Below are positions 1 to 8,280 of a stretch of 64,000 bases of DNA, piece by piece. A program made the position numbers and the translations under genes. Position 1 is the first letter of the stretch. Each line of letters opens with the position of its first letter. The notes below the pieces were generated by a model, which saw only the letters and a list, made by a program, of their open reading frames with translations, had not been told where the DNA came from and searched no databases. Source of the DNA: Rhodospirillales bacterium (GTDB lineage Bacteria > Pseudomonadota > Alphaproteobacteria > Reyranellales > Reyranellaceae); assembly GCA_016699855.1 (NCBI GenBank), contig CP064988.1, positions 5,174,501 to 5,238,500 on the forward strand, written 5' to 3'.

Positions 1-300
1 GCCGACGTCGAGGAGGCCGAAAGAATCGGCGAGGCGGTGGTCGACGGCCGCTTGGCGGCGTGCGCCAACATCGTCGATGGCATGCGCACGATCTTCCGCT
101 GGGAAGGTAGCGTGCAGAAGGGCCGCGAAGCGATCCTGATCCTGAAGACCCGCGAGGACCTGTTCGAGGAACTCAAGGACCGTGTGATCGAATTGCACTC
201 CTACGACCTGCCCTGCGTGGTGGCGGTGCGGATCGAGACCGGCCACGAACCGTTCCTGGAATGGGTCGAGGCCGAGACCGGCCCGAGTCTGTTCGCCTGA
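1..300 (+). CDS. cutA: Divalent-cation tolerance protein CutA (5' truncated by window edge)
   Basis: The reading frame is open from base 1 and gives 99 residues. The family is usually 105-110 residues, so about ten N-terminal residues lie outside the window. The core DGRLAACANIV, the segment WEGSVQKGREAILILKT and the end HSYDLPCVVAVRIETG-EPFLEWV are typical of CutA1, a small trimeric cytoplasmic protein with a ferredoxin-like fold. CutA1 has been linked to copper tolerance, but its biochemical role is not settled. No start codon or upstream context is visible. Confidence 0.93.
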   Translation, partial: ADVEEAERIGEAVVDGRLAACANIVDGMRTIFRWEGSVQKGREAILILKTREDLFEELKDRVIELHSYDLPCVVAVRIETGHEPFLEWVEAETGPSLFA

Positions 301-433
301 GCCGGCGCCGCCGACCCGTGCCCATTCGCGCGGCAGGCCGGCGCAAGCGCGTGTTGCGGCCACGACGGGTCCTCGGCACCATGGCGCCGCGCCGGCGGTC
401 CCCCGCGTCGGCGGCCACGAACGGATCGGTCGC

Positions 434-1744
434 ATGTCCGCAGCATCCCTAGACGCCGGTGCCGCCGCGCCGAACGAGCGCGCGATCCTGGTGTATTCCT
501 CCATCGGCCACGGCCTGATGCACTACATGGCCGCGTTCTTCCCCTACATCGCCATCGGCATGGCGGTGGCGTGGGGAGAACCCGGCAAACCCCTCGACCA
601 CCAGGTCCTGTTGCTCCCGCTGTGGCAGATGGCGGCGTTCCTGCTCGGCCTCGCGGCGCTGCCGGCGGGCTGGCTCAGCGACCGCTGGAGCGCGCCGGGC
701 ATGATGGTGGTCATGTTCCTCGGCATGGGCGTGGCGTCGATCGCCTGCGGTTTCGTGCCCGACGGCGGCTATCTCGCGCTTCAGCTCCTGATGGCGGCGC
801 TGGGCCTTTTCGCGGCGATCTACCACTCCGTCGGCATCGCCTGGGTGCTGCGCAACGCCGCGCGCCCCGGTCATGCCCTGGGAATCAACGGCGTGTTCGG
901 CAGCGCCGGCCTGGCGCTGTGCGGCGCCGGCTCCGGCCTGCTGATCAACCTGTTCTCGTGGCGCGCCGCCTTCATCGTGCCGGGCGTCGTCTGCGTCGTG
1001 GCCGGAATCGCGCTGATGGACGCCATCCGGCGCGGGCGCGTGGGCGACCGGCCGATGCCGGCGACGCGCGGCGCGACGCCGGCCAAGGGCGATCTGGCGC
1101 GGGTGTTCGTGATCCTGACGGTGACGATGTTCATCGGCGGCATCATGTGGCAGGCGATCCAGTACGGCGCCCCGGGCCTTTTCGAGGCGCGGATGGCGGC
1201 GGAGATCGACTGGCTGCAGGGCGTGACCAACGGCCAGCTCGCGACCGAGGCCAAGAAGATGGCGTTCTGGGTCGGCATCTTCGGCTCTCTGGTCTACGTC
1301 GCGTCGGGAGTCTGCCAGTACTTCCTCGGCTGGCTGTCGGACCGCTTCGCGCTCAAGAGCGTCTACGCCGTGACGGCGTTCCTGCAGGTGCTGGCGATGC
1401 TGGGGCTGGCGTTCCTGCCGGGCTACGGCGCGGTGGCGGCCGCGATGGCGTCCGCGATCATCAGCTCCGCCTCGGGCCCGGCGGAGAACCTGCTGATCGG
1501 GCGCTACACGCCGACCCGCTACCACGGCCTCGGGTTCGGCGCGAAATTCATCGTCTCGTTCGGCGCCGGCCCGGTCGCGATCTGGCTGATCTCGCACGTG
1601 AAGGCCAGCACCGGCGATCTCGAGCGCCTGTTCCTCGGCCTCGCGATAGCGGGGGTGCTGGTCTGGCTGGCGGCGTTGCTGCTGCCGGGTGGCGAGCGCA
1701 AGGCGCCGGCGATGGCCGCGCCGCGCCCCGCGCCGGCCGAATAG
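434..1744 (+). CDS. MFS transporter
   Basis: This 436-residue protein has about twelve hydrophobic segments, with a longer cytoplasmic loop near residues 200-215 between the two halves. The N-terminus holds SSIGHGLMHYMAAFFPYIAI, and an MFS-like loop PAGWLSDRWSAPG follows TM2. A matching GWLSDRF motif lies near residue 300, as expected for a duplicated six-helix bundle. The tail is Ala/Pro-rich. The substrate cannot be told. It is a stand-alone gene about 130 bp after cutA. The ATG at 434 has only a weak ribosome site. Confidence 0.9.
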   Translation: MSAASLDAGAAAPNERAILVYSSIGHGLMHYMAAFFPYIAIGMAVAWGEPGKPLDHQVLLLPLWQMAAFLLGLAALPAGWLSDRWSAPGMMVVMFLGMGVASIACGFVPDGGYLALQLLMAALGLFAAIYHSVGIAWVLRNAARPGHALGINGVFGSAGLALCGAGSGLLINLFSWRAAFIVPGVVCVVAGIALMDAIRRGRVGDRPMPATRGATPAKGDLARVFVILTVTMFIGGIMWQAIQYGAPGLFEARMAAEIDWLQGVTNGQLATEAKKMAFWVGIFGSLVYVASGVCQYFLGWLSDRFALKSVYAVTAFLQVLAMLGLAFLPGYGAVAAAMASAIISSASGPAENLLIGRYTPTRYHGLGFGAKFIVSFGAGPVAIWLISHVKASTGDLERLFLGLAIAGVLVWLAALLLPGGERKAPAMAAPRPAPAE

Positions 1745-1789
1745 GGCGGACCGCGCCGGACGCCGCAGGGCGACCGGCGCGGGCGCCGG

Positions 1790-2386
1790 TCACTTTCCGC
1801 GGAACGCCGGCCGCGACAGGCAGCGGTCCAGCCAGTTCGCGACGTTCGGGCAGGTCGGCATCTCGAGCTTGACCAGCTTCGCCCAGCTCATCACCGAGGC
1901 CAGGTTCAGATCGGCGATCGTGAAGGTGTCGCCGGTCAGGAACTGCCGGCCGGTCAACGCCGCCTCCAGCACGGCGAGCGGCTTGGCGACGGCGGCCTTG
2001 GCGTCCTCGACCGCCTTCGGGTTCCGCTTGTCCGGCGGCGTCATGAACTGGTCGATGACGATCGTCAGCAGGTGCTTCTCGACCTCGGTCATGCCCCAGA
2101 ACGACCACTGGAAGGCGAGGCCCTCGCCCTCGGCGCTCGACGGCCACAGCGCGCCGCCGTACTTGCGCGCCAGGTAGAGGTTGATCGCCATCGACTCGAA
2201 CAGGACCAGCTCGCCGTCCTGCATCGCCGGCATCTTGCCGTTGGGGTTGAGCTTCAGGAACTCTGGGTCCTTGATCGCCTTCATGTCGAGCGTGACTTGC
2301 TCGAACGGCACGCCGCACTCCCGGGCGCACCACAGCACGCGCGCGGCCCGCGACTGCGGCGAGCCGTAGATCTTCAATCCAGCCAT
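1790..2386 (-). CDS. Glutathione S-transferase family protein
   Basis: This is a 198-residue cytosolic GST. The N-terminal thioredoxin-like domain starts MAGLKIYGSPQSRAARVLW, and the glutathione-site motif (NPNGKMPAMQDGELVLFESMAI) contains the cis-Pro and the E-S pair. The all-helical C-terminal domain includes FLTGDTFTIADLNLASVMSW. I place the start at the ATG at 2386 because a strong AGGAGGAAGAGG lies just upstream; an ATG six codons earlier overlaps the previous gene. It is the last gene of a tight minus-strand run after two unknown paralogues, 14 bp from the nearer one. The substrate is unknown. Confidence 0.9.
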   Translation of the reverse strand: MAGLKIYGSPQSRAARVLWCARECGVPFEQVTLDMKAIKDPEFLKLNPNGKMPAMQDGELVLFESMAINLYLARKYGGALWPSSAEGEGLAFQWSFWGMTEVEKHLLTIVIDQFMTPPDKRNPKAVEDAKAAVAKPLAVLEAALTGRQFLTGDTFTIADLNLASVMSWAKLVKLEMPTCPNVANWLDRCLSRPAFRGK

Positions 2387-2400
2387 CTGCCTCTTCCTCC

Positions 2401-2925
2401 TCAACGCATGTTCTGGATGACGTTCTTCGCCGCCTGGTCGTGGGCCTTCATGACGTCGCCCAGCGCGTCGAACATCTGCGACCGTTTCTCGATCATCCGC
2501 TTCAGCTTCGCCATCTCCGCGTCGGGGCTGCTGGCGGCGGCGGCCGCGACGCCTGCGGCCGCGAGCGCGGCGGTCTTCGAGATCGCGCTGGCGACGCCGC
2601 GCAGCGTGTTGAGCTTGCGCTCCAGGTCGCTGACCGCGGCCTCGACGTTGAACGCCTTCGAGCCCATCGCCTTCTCCGACGCGTCGTGCAGGATGGCGGC
2701 GAACGCCATCTTCGCGACAAGCGCCGTGATCGGCTCGGCGCGTGGCGCGGCCATGGCGGCGGCGCTCTTCAGGCTCATCTCGAGCTGCGCCAGCGTCGTC
2801 TGGATCAGCGTGCCAACCTTCGAGATGTCGCTGGCGAGCTTGGAGCCCTCGGTGGCGAGCTTCGGCGCCGAGGGCGAACCCGCGCGCGGCTGCTGGCTCG
2901 ACCCGGTCGGTCCGGTGATCGGCAT
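2401..2925 (-). CDS. Unknown Ala-rich helical protein, paralogue A
   Basis: A 174-residue protein of no family I recognise. It is rich in Ala, Lys and Met and predicted to be mostly helical, with no signal peptide and an Ala run near residue 120-130. Three blocks match the next gene upstream (2950-3438): GSKLASDISKVGT near residue 27, AKMAFAAILHDASEKAMGSK near residue 70, and the C-terminal FDALGDVMKAHDQAAKNV. The two are therefore a tandem duplication. The gene lies 24 bp after its paralogue and 14 bp before the GST gene, which suggests one transcript. Function unknown. Confidence 0.75.
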   Translation of the reverse strand: MPITGPTGSSQQPRAGSPSAPKLATEGSKLASDISKVGTLIQTTLAQLEMSLKSAAAMAAPRAEPITALVAKMAFAAILHDASEKAMGSKAFNVEAAVSDLERKLNTLRGVASAISKTAALAAAGVAAAAASSPDAEMAKLKRMIEKRSQMFDALGDVMKAHDQAAKNVIQNMR

Positions 2926-2949
2926 GTCGGTCTCTCTCCGCCGCGCTGG

Positions 2950-3438
2950 TCAGCGGGTGTTGCGGACGATGTTCCTCGCGGCGCCGTCCTGGGCCTTCGC
3001 GACCTCGCTCAACGCGTCGAAGAGCTGGGCGTGGTCGACGACGAGCTGCTGGAGCTTGTACAGGTCGGCATGCTTCGCCGCGCCGTCGCCAGCCGGCGCC
3101 GGGGTCGCGACGCCGCCCAGAGCGTCGAGCCGGACCGCCAGATCGAGGGCCGCGGTCGCCGGGTTGAACGATTTGCTGGCCATCGCCTTCCTCTGGGCGT
3201 CCTCGAGGATCGCCACGAAAGCGAGCTTCATCGCCAGCTGCGACCGTTCGAGCTGGCCGCTGGCCCCTTGGAAGCCGCCCGACGCGGCGTTGAGCATCGT
3301 GGTCAGATTGGATAGAACGTCCTTCACCTCGGTCGAGACCTTGCTGATGGCGTCGGCCAGCTTGCCGTTCTCGAGGCCGAGCCGGGAAAGCAGGTCGCCG
3401 GCGCCGCCGGCCGCCCGGAAATTGTCCACGAAGACCAT
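2950..3438 (-). CDS. Unknown Ala-rich helical protein, paralogue B
   Basis: A 162-residue soluble helical protein that starts MVFVDNFRAAGGAGDLLSRL. The open frame extends far upstream, but GAGGGAGATCCGAC precedes the ATG at 3438, and 'ATGGTCTTCGTG' begins the region conserved with the neighbour. Blocks shared with paralogue A are NGKLADAISKVST, LAMKLAFVAILEDAQRKAMA and FDALSEVAKAQDGAARNIVR. No catalytic motif or membrane segment is visible. The spacing of hydrophobic residues would suit a helical bundle or a self-assembling coat, but that is speculation. Confidence 0.72.
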   Translation of the reverse strand: MVFVDNFRAAGGAGDLLSRLGLENGKLADAISKVSTEVKDVLSNLTTMLNAASGGFQGASGQLERSQLAMKLAFVAILEDAQRKAMASKSFNPATAALDLAVRLDALGGVATPAPAGDGAAKHADLYKLQQLVVDHAQLFDALSEVAKAQDGAARNIVRNTR

Positions 3439-3554
3439 GTCGGATCTCCCTCGCGCGCGGCCGATCGGACGGCCCTCCGCCGGCGCGTGCCGCCCGTCGC
3501 GCGCCACCGGCCGGCCATTCTGCGTCCGGCCGCGGCGGCCCGCAAGGCGGGCGG

Positions 3555-4847
3555 CTAGGCGGATGCCTTGGCGAGCGCCTGGTCTAGGTCGGCGACGATG
3601 TCGGCCACGCTCTCGATGCCGATAGACAGGCGGACCACGTCGGGCCCGGCGCCGGCGGCGACCCGCTGCTCGTCGGTGAGCTGGCGGTGTGTGGTCGAGG
3701 CGGGATGGATGATCAGGCTCTTGGCGTCGCCGATATTTGCGAGGTGCGAGAACAGCTCGACCGAGTCGACCAGCTTCACGCCGGCGGCGTAGCCGCCCTT
3801 GAGCCCGAAGGTGAACACCGAGCCGGCGCCGCGCGGCAGGTAGCGCTTCGCCAGAGCGTTGTAGCGGTTGCCCGGCAGGCCGGCGTAGTTGACCCATGCG
3901 ACGGCGGGATGCGCCGCGAGATGTTCGGCGACCGCCTGGGCGTTGGCGCAGTGCCGCTCCATGCGCAGCGCCAGCGTCTCGATGCCGAGCATCGTCAACC
4001 AGGCGTTGAACGGCGCCTGCGAGGGCCCGAGATCGCGCAGGCCCACGGCGTGGCTGTGGAAGGTGTAGGCCATGTCGCCGAACGTCTCGAAGAAGTTCAT
4101 GCCGTGGTAGGCGGGCTCGGCGCCGGCCAGGCTGGGGAACTTGCCGCCGCGCGACCAGTCGAACTTCCCCGAATCGACGATCGCGCCGCCCATCGACGTG
4201 CCCGTGCCGCACAGGAACTTGGTCGTCGAATGCAGCACCAGGGTCGCGCCGTGGTCGATCGGCTTGCACAGGTAGGGCGTCGCCATGGTGTTGTCGACCA
4301 GCAGCGGCACGCCGAGGGACTCCGCGACCTTGGCGATGGCCTCGATGTCGCACACCACGCCGCCGGGGTTGGCGAGGCTCTCGATGAAGAAAGCCTTGGT
4401 GCGCGGCGTGGCGGCGCGGCGGAAATTCTCGGGATCGTCGGCGTCGACGAACGAGGCGCGCCAGCCGAACTTCGGATAGGTGTTCCTCATCTGCTGGATC
4501 GAGCCGCCGTAGAGGCGCGTGGCGGCGACGATGTCGTCGCCCGGGGACATCAGCGGGAACAGCGCCAGCACCTGGGCGGCGTGGCCCGACGACGCCACCG
4601 TGGCGCCGCGGCCGCCCTCCAGCGCCGCCAGACGAGCCTCGAGAGCCGCCGTGGTCGGGTTGGTCAGGCGCGAGTAGATGAAGCCCACGGTCTGCAGGTT
4701 GAACAGCGCCGCGGCGTGGTCGGCGTCCTCGAACACGTAGGCGGTCGTCTGGTGGATCGGCAGGGCGCGCGACCCCGTGCTGGGATCCGGCGCCGCGCCG
4801 GCGTGGATCGACAGCGTCTCGAAGCCGTAGGCGGGTTGGTCGGTCAT
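3555..4847 (-). CDS. metY: O-acetylhomoserine aminocarboxypropyltransferase (sulfhydrylase)
   Basis: A 430-residue PLP enzyme of the Cys/Met-metabolism family. It makes homocysteine (or methionine) from O-acetylhomoserine and sulfide (or methanethiol) in the cytoplasm. The PLP lysine is K210 in HSTTKFLCGTG. SRLTNPT (about residue 59) and ASSGHAAQ (about 85) are typical substrate and cofactor motifs. Length and the start MTDQPAYGFETLSIHAG fit the MetY branch rather than the shorter cystathionine gamma-synthases. The start at 4847 was chosen because conservation begins there; the open frame runs on upstream only as an artefact of high GC. The gene lies about 116 bp before the paralogue pair. 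Confidence 0.95.
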   Translation of the reverse strand: MTDQPAYGFETLSIHAGAAPDPSTGSRALPIHQTTAYVFEDADHAAALFNLQTVGFIYSRLTNPTTAALEARLAALEGGRGATVASSGHAAQVLALFPLMSPGDDIVAATRLYGGSIQQMRNTYPKFGWRASFVDADDPENFRRAATPRTKAFFIESLANPGGVVCDIEAIAKVAESLGVPLLVDNTMATPYLCKPIDHGATLVLHSTTKFLCGTGTSMGGAIVDSGKFDWSRGGKFPSLAGAEPAYHGMNFFETFGDMAYTFHSHAVGLRDLGPSQAPFNAWLTMLGIETLALRMERHCANAQAVAEHLAAHPAVAWVNYAGLPGNRYNALAKRYLPRGAGSVFTFGLKGGYAAGVKLVDSVELFSHLANIGDAKSLIIHPASTTHRQLTDEQRVAAGAGPDVVRLSIGIESVADIVADLDQALAKASA

Positions 4848-5003
4848 TGCGCACGCTCCATAAAGTTTGGTCGCCAGTCTTATACCCGGACGGAGCGGGC
4901 GGGGCGCGTCCGTTCGCCCGGCACACCGCCGGCCCGGATGACAGGCGGGGACCGGACGCCTAAGGTGCGCCCGCCGGAAAAGCCGCCCGAGGGAGTCGAG
5001 ATC

Positions 5004-6227
5004 GTGAACGCCAAGCCGCGTGGCCGTCAGTTCTTCCAGAATCCCGGTCCGACGAACATCCCCGACCGCATCCTGCGCGCGATGGACCGCGCCACGCTCG
5101 ACTTCCTCAGCGACGAGTTCATGGAGATCCACCGCTTCTGCCACGCCGGCGTGCGCCGCGTGCTGAAGACCAACCAGCGGCTGTTCATGTACGCCTCCAG
5201 CGGCCACGGCGCGTGGGAGGCCTCGCTGGTCAACCTGTTCGCGCCCGGCGACACGCTGCTGATGCTGGAGTCCGGCTACTTCTCGGAGAGCTGGGAGCAG
5301 ATGGCGGCGAATCTCGGCCTCAAGATCGAACGTCTCGCCGCCGACTGGCGCCGGGGCGTGCGCGTCGAGGACGTCGCGCGCCGGCTGGAGGCCGACAAGG
5401 GCCACGCGATCAAGGCGGTGCTCACGGTACACAACGAGACCGCCACGGGCCTGGCGACGCCGATCGCCGATGTCCGCCGCGCGATCGACGGCGCCAGGCA
5501 TCCGGCTTTGCTGCTGGTCGATACGATCTCCTCGCTGGGCTGCTACGATTTCCGCATGGACGCGTGGGGCGTCGACGTCTGCGTCGGCGGCAGCCAGAAG
5601 GGCCTGATGCTGCCCACCGGCATGGCCTTCACCGGCGTCAGCGACAAGGCTTTCGAGCGCTCGAAGCGGCCAGGCCTGCCGCGGCACTACTGGAACTGGG
5701 AGATGATGACGCGGCGCGAGCCGCAGAGCTTCGTCGGCACCACGCCGGTGCACCTGTTCTTCGCCCTCGAGGAATCGATCAAGATGATCGAGGAGGAGGG
5801 GCTCGACGCGATCTTCGCGCGCCACCACCGGCTGGCCGCGGCGGCCCGCGCCGCCGTGGCCCAGTGGGGCGGCGGCGCCGTCAGCGGCGCGACGTGCGGC
5901 GAGAAGGGCATCGCGGGGCCGGTCAAGGCGATCGAGCTGTTCTGCGCCGGTGCCTCGCGGCTGTCGGACTCGGTGACAGCGGTGATCGTGCCCGACGGCC
6001 ACGACGCCAACGCCTTCCGCGGGGTGGCGTTGAACCGGTTCAACGTGTCGACCGGCGGCGGGCTCGGACCGCTGATGGGCCGCGTGTTCCGCATCGGCCA
6101 CATGGGCGACCTCAACGAGCCGATGCTGCTGGGCGCGCTGGCCACCATCGAGCTGGCGTTCAAGGTCGCGGGAATGCCCTACAATCCCGGCGGCGTCGAA
6201 GCTGCGGTCGGCGCGCTCGCCGCGTAG
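5004..6227 (+). CDS. Class V aminotransferase (alanine/serine-glyoxylate type)
   Basis: A 407-residue fold-type I PLP enzyme. The N-terminus FFQNPGPTNIPDRILRAM is characteristic of alanine- or serine-glyoxylate aminotransferases. The PLP lysine is K199 in GGSQKGLMLPTG, and the Asp of LLLVDTISSLG should contact the cofactor. A GTG at 5004, preceded by GAGGGAG, is the best start. The class II aldolase that follows 63 bp downstream suggests a small carbon-compound module, but the true amino donor cannot be read from sequence. Confidence 0.9.
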   Translation: MNAKPRGRQFFQNPGPTNIPDRILRAMDRATLDFLSDEFMEIHRFCHAGVRRVLKTNQRLFMYASSGHGAWEASLVNLFAPGDTLLMLESGYFSESWEQMAANLGLKIERLAADWRRGVRVEDVARRLEADKGHAIKAVLTVHNETATGLATPIADVRRAIDGARHPALLLVDTISSLGCYDFRMDAWGVDVCVGGSQKGLMLPTGMAFTGVSDKAFERSKRPGLPRHYWNWEMMTRREPQSFVGTTPVHLFFALEESIKMIEEEGLDAIFARHHRLAAAARAAVAQWGGGAVSGATCGEKGIAGPVKAIELFCAGASRLSDSVTAVIVPDGHDANAFRGVALNRFNVSTGGGLGPLMGRVFRIGHMGDLNEPMLLGALATIELAFKVAGMPYNPGGVEAAVGALAA

Positions 6228-6290
6228 CGGGCGCCGCTTCGAAGCGGCCGGCGACGCGGCGGCGCGGATCACAGCGAGGAGGACACGACC

Positions 6291-7067
6291 ATGGCTGTCA
6301 CGGCTCTGAAGAACGCGAAATCCGTCCGCGAGCAGGTCGGCGAGGAGGAGTGGCAGAAGCGGGTCGATCTCGCGGCCTGCTACAGGCTGGTGCATCTGCA
6401 CGGCATGGACGAGATGATCGCCAACCACATCTCGACCCAGGTGCCGGGCGAGCCGGGGACGTTCCTGCTGAACCCCTACGGCTACCTCTACGACCAGATG
6501 CATGCCTCGTGCTTCGTGAAGGTCGATTTCGACGGCAACACGCTGTTCGATCCGACCGGGCTGGGCCCGAACAAGGCCGGATTCGTGATCCACAGCGCCA
6601 TCCACAAGGCGCGCCACGACGTCGACTGCGTGATCCACACGCACACGCTGGCCGGCATGGCGGTCTCGGCGATGAAGCGGGGCCTGATGCCGCTGGCGCA
6701 GACCGCGATGCGCTTCATCGACATCGCCTACCACGACTACGAGGGGCCGGCGATCCGCATGGACGAGCAGGCCCGCCTCGTCGCCAATCTCGGCGAGCGC
6801 GAGGTGATGATCCTGCGCAACCACGGTCTGCTGGCGACCGGCGCCAGCATCCCCGAGGCGTTCAACAACATCTGGCGGCTCGAGCGCGCCTGCCAGCTCC
6901 AGGTGATGGCGCTGTCGTGCAACACCGAGCTGTCGCTGCCGCCGCGCGAGACCGTCGAGGCGGCGAACCACCTGTTCAAGCCCGGCGTGCGCCGCCGGCT
7001 CGGCCAGCTCGAGTGGCCGGCCCTGCTGCGCAAGCTCGACTCCATCGACACCTCCTGGCGCGAGTAG
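6291..7067 (+). CDS. Class II aldolase/adducin family protein
   Basis: A 258-residue cytosolic protein of the class II aldolase/adducin fold. Metal ligands are visible as H116 and H118 in IHTHTLAGMAV and H178 in LRNHGLLATG. The N-terminal LVHLHGMDEMIANHISTQVP is the typical substrate-loop region. Bacterial members include fuculose-phosphate aldolase and various decarboxylases and dehydratases, and the sequence does not choose between them. AGCGAGGAGGACACGACC precedes the ATG. Probably co-transcribed with the aminotransferase upstream. Confidence 0.9.
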   Translation: MAVTALKNAKSVREQVGEEEWQKRVDLAACYRLVHLHGMDEMIANHISTQVPGEPGTFLLNPYGYLYDQMHASCFVKVDFDGNTLFDPTGLGPNKAGFVIHSAIHKARHDVDCVIHTHTLAGMAVSAMKRGLMPLAQTAMRFIDIAYHDYEGPAIRMDEQARLVANLGEREVMILRNHGLLATGASIPEAFNNIWRLERACQLQVMALSCNTELSLPPRETVEAANHLFKPGVRRRLGQLEWPALLRKLDSIDTSWRE

Positions 7068-7089
7068 CGCCGCCGGGCGCCGGCGTCGC

Positions 7090-7166
7090 GGTCCTTCGCT
7101 GCGCCCGGGACGACGGGAATTGCGGCCTTCGTCAGGACGCCGCCGTCCTGCGCGCAGCGAAGGACC
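7090..7166. repeat. Intergenic inverted repeat with 15-bp perfect arms
   Basis: GGTCCTTCGCTGCGC at 7090-7104 is the exact reverse complement of GCGCAGCGAAGGACC at 7152-7166, leaving a 47-bp centre. It lies between the aldolase stop and the Bug-protein start. The arm sequence resembles the core of the palindromes at 32572, 36848, 38086 and 52804, so it is probably a relative. A single arm-like GGTCCTTCGCTGGCGC also appears near 17681. Confidence 0.75.
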
Positions 7167-7191
7167 CCGAACCTCGAACGAAGAGGGCGGC

Positions 7192-8199
7192 GTGGCCACA
7201 GCCCATCTTTCCGGCCTCGCGGTCGGGAGCGCGCTGACGCGCCGCGGCGTCGCGGGCGGCCTCGCGCTGGCGCCACTCGCGGCGGCGGCGCAGCCCGCCG
7301 GCTATCCGGATCGGCCGGTGCGTCTGGTCGTCGGCTTTCCGCCGGGCGGGCCCAACGACCTGTTGTCGCGGATCCTCGCGCCGAGGGTCGGCGAGCTGCT
7401 GCGCCAGACCGTCGTGGTCGAGAACAAGAGCGGCTCCAACGGCGAGATCGCCACCGCTTTCGTCGCCAAGGCGCCGCCAGACGGCTACACGCTGGGGATG
7501 GCGACGAACGGCTCGACCACCATCGCGCCGGCGATCGGCCGCAAGCTGCCCTACGACGCGCGCGTCGATCTCGCGGCCGTCGCGCTGGTCGCCAGCAGCC
7601 CGATGCTGCTGGTGGTGCGCAACGACCTGCCGGCGGCGTCGTTGACCGAGCTGCTGCGGCTGGCGCGCGAACGGCCGGGCACGCTCAACGCCGGATCGGC
7701 GGGGTCCGGCAGCCCGACGCATCTCGGGCTGGAACTCCTGAAGTCGATGGCCGGCGTCGACATCGTCCACGTGCCCTACAAGGGCGGCGGCCCGCTGATG
7801 ATCGACCTCATGGCCGGCCAGATCGACCTCTATTTCGGCGGCCTGACGACGGCGCTGCCGCATGTCCGGTCCGGCACGCTGCGCGCCCTGGCGGTGACGT
7901 CGCTGGCGCGCTCGGCGGCGGCGCCGGAGATCCCGACGCTGGCCGAGTCCGGCCTCGCGGGCTACGACGCCGGCATCTGGTACGGCATCTTCGCGCCGGC
8001 CGGCACGCCGTCGCGGATCGTGGACCGCCTGCACGCCGTCTTCGCCGAGGCGGTGCGCTCGCCGGACGTCCTGCGGCAGTTCGCCGAGCACGGCGCCGAT
8101 CCGAGGGACCTCGGCCCCGCCGCCCTGGCGCGCTTCGTCGTCGAGGATATGGAGAAGTGGACGCGGCTGGCACGGGCGGCGCGCATCGTCTCGGACTGA
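7192..8199 (+). CDS. Bug/TctC-family periplasmic substrate-binding protein
   Basis: A 335-residue exported protein. The start is a GTG at 7192 after AAGAGGGCGG. The signal peptide has twin arginines (LTRRGVAGGLALAPLAAAA) and probably ends near the AQPAGYPD sequence. PVRLVVGFPPGGPNDLLSRI and the later IVHVPYKGGGPLMIDLMAGQ are hallmark motifs of the Bordetella-uptake-gene (TctC) family, whose members bind carboxylates for TTT transporters or act as orphan receptors. No TctA/TctB membrane genes are near, so it is an orphan binding protein. Confidence 0.93.
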   Translation: MATAHLSGLAVGSALTRRGVAGGLALAPLAAAAQPAGYPDRPVRLVVGFPPGGPNDLLSRILAPRVGELLRQTVVVENKSGSNGEIATAFVAKAPPDGYTLGMATNGSTTIAPAIGRKLPYDARVDLAAVALVASSPMLLVVRNDLPAASLTELLRLARERPGTLNAGSAGSGSPTHLGLELLKSMAGVDIVHVPYKGGGPLMIDLMAGQIDLYFGGLTTALPHVRSGTLRALAVTSLARSAAAPEIPTLAESGLAGYDAGIWYGIFAPAGTPSRIVDRLHAVFAEAVRSPDVLRQFAEHGADPRDLGPAALARFVVEDMEKWTRLARAARIVSD

Positions 8200-8280
8200 C
8201 GTCGGCGGGAATATTCCCGGCGACCGCGTGTTCGTCTCCATGCGACAGTGCGGCCGCGGGGCCGATCGACGGGGAGCGAT

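Noticed and set aside
3555..7199. Minus-strand open frame of 1214 codons
   Set aside because: Only its 3' part (3555-4847) is metY. The rest is antisense to two clearly real plus-strand genes and has the Arg/Ala/His-rich look of GC artefacts.
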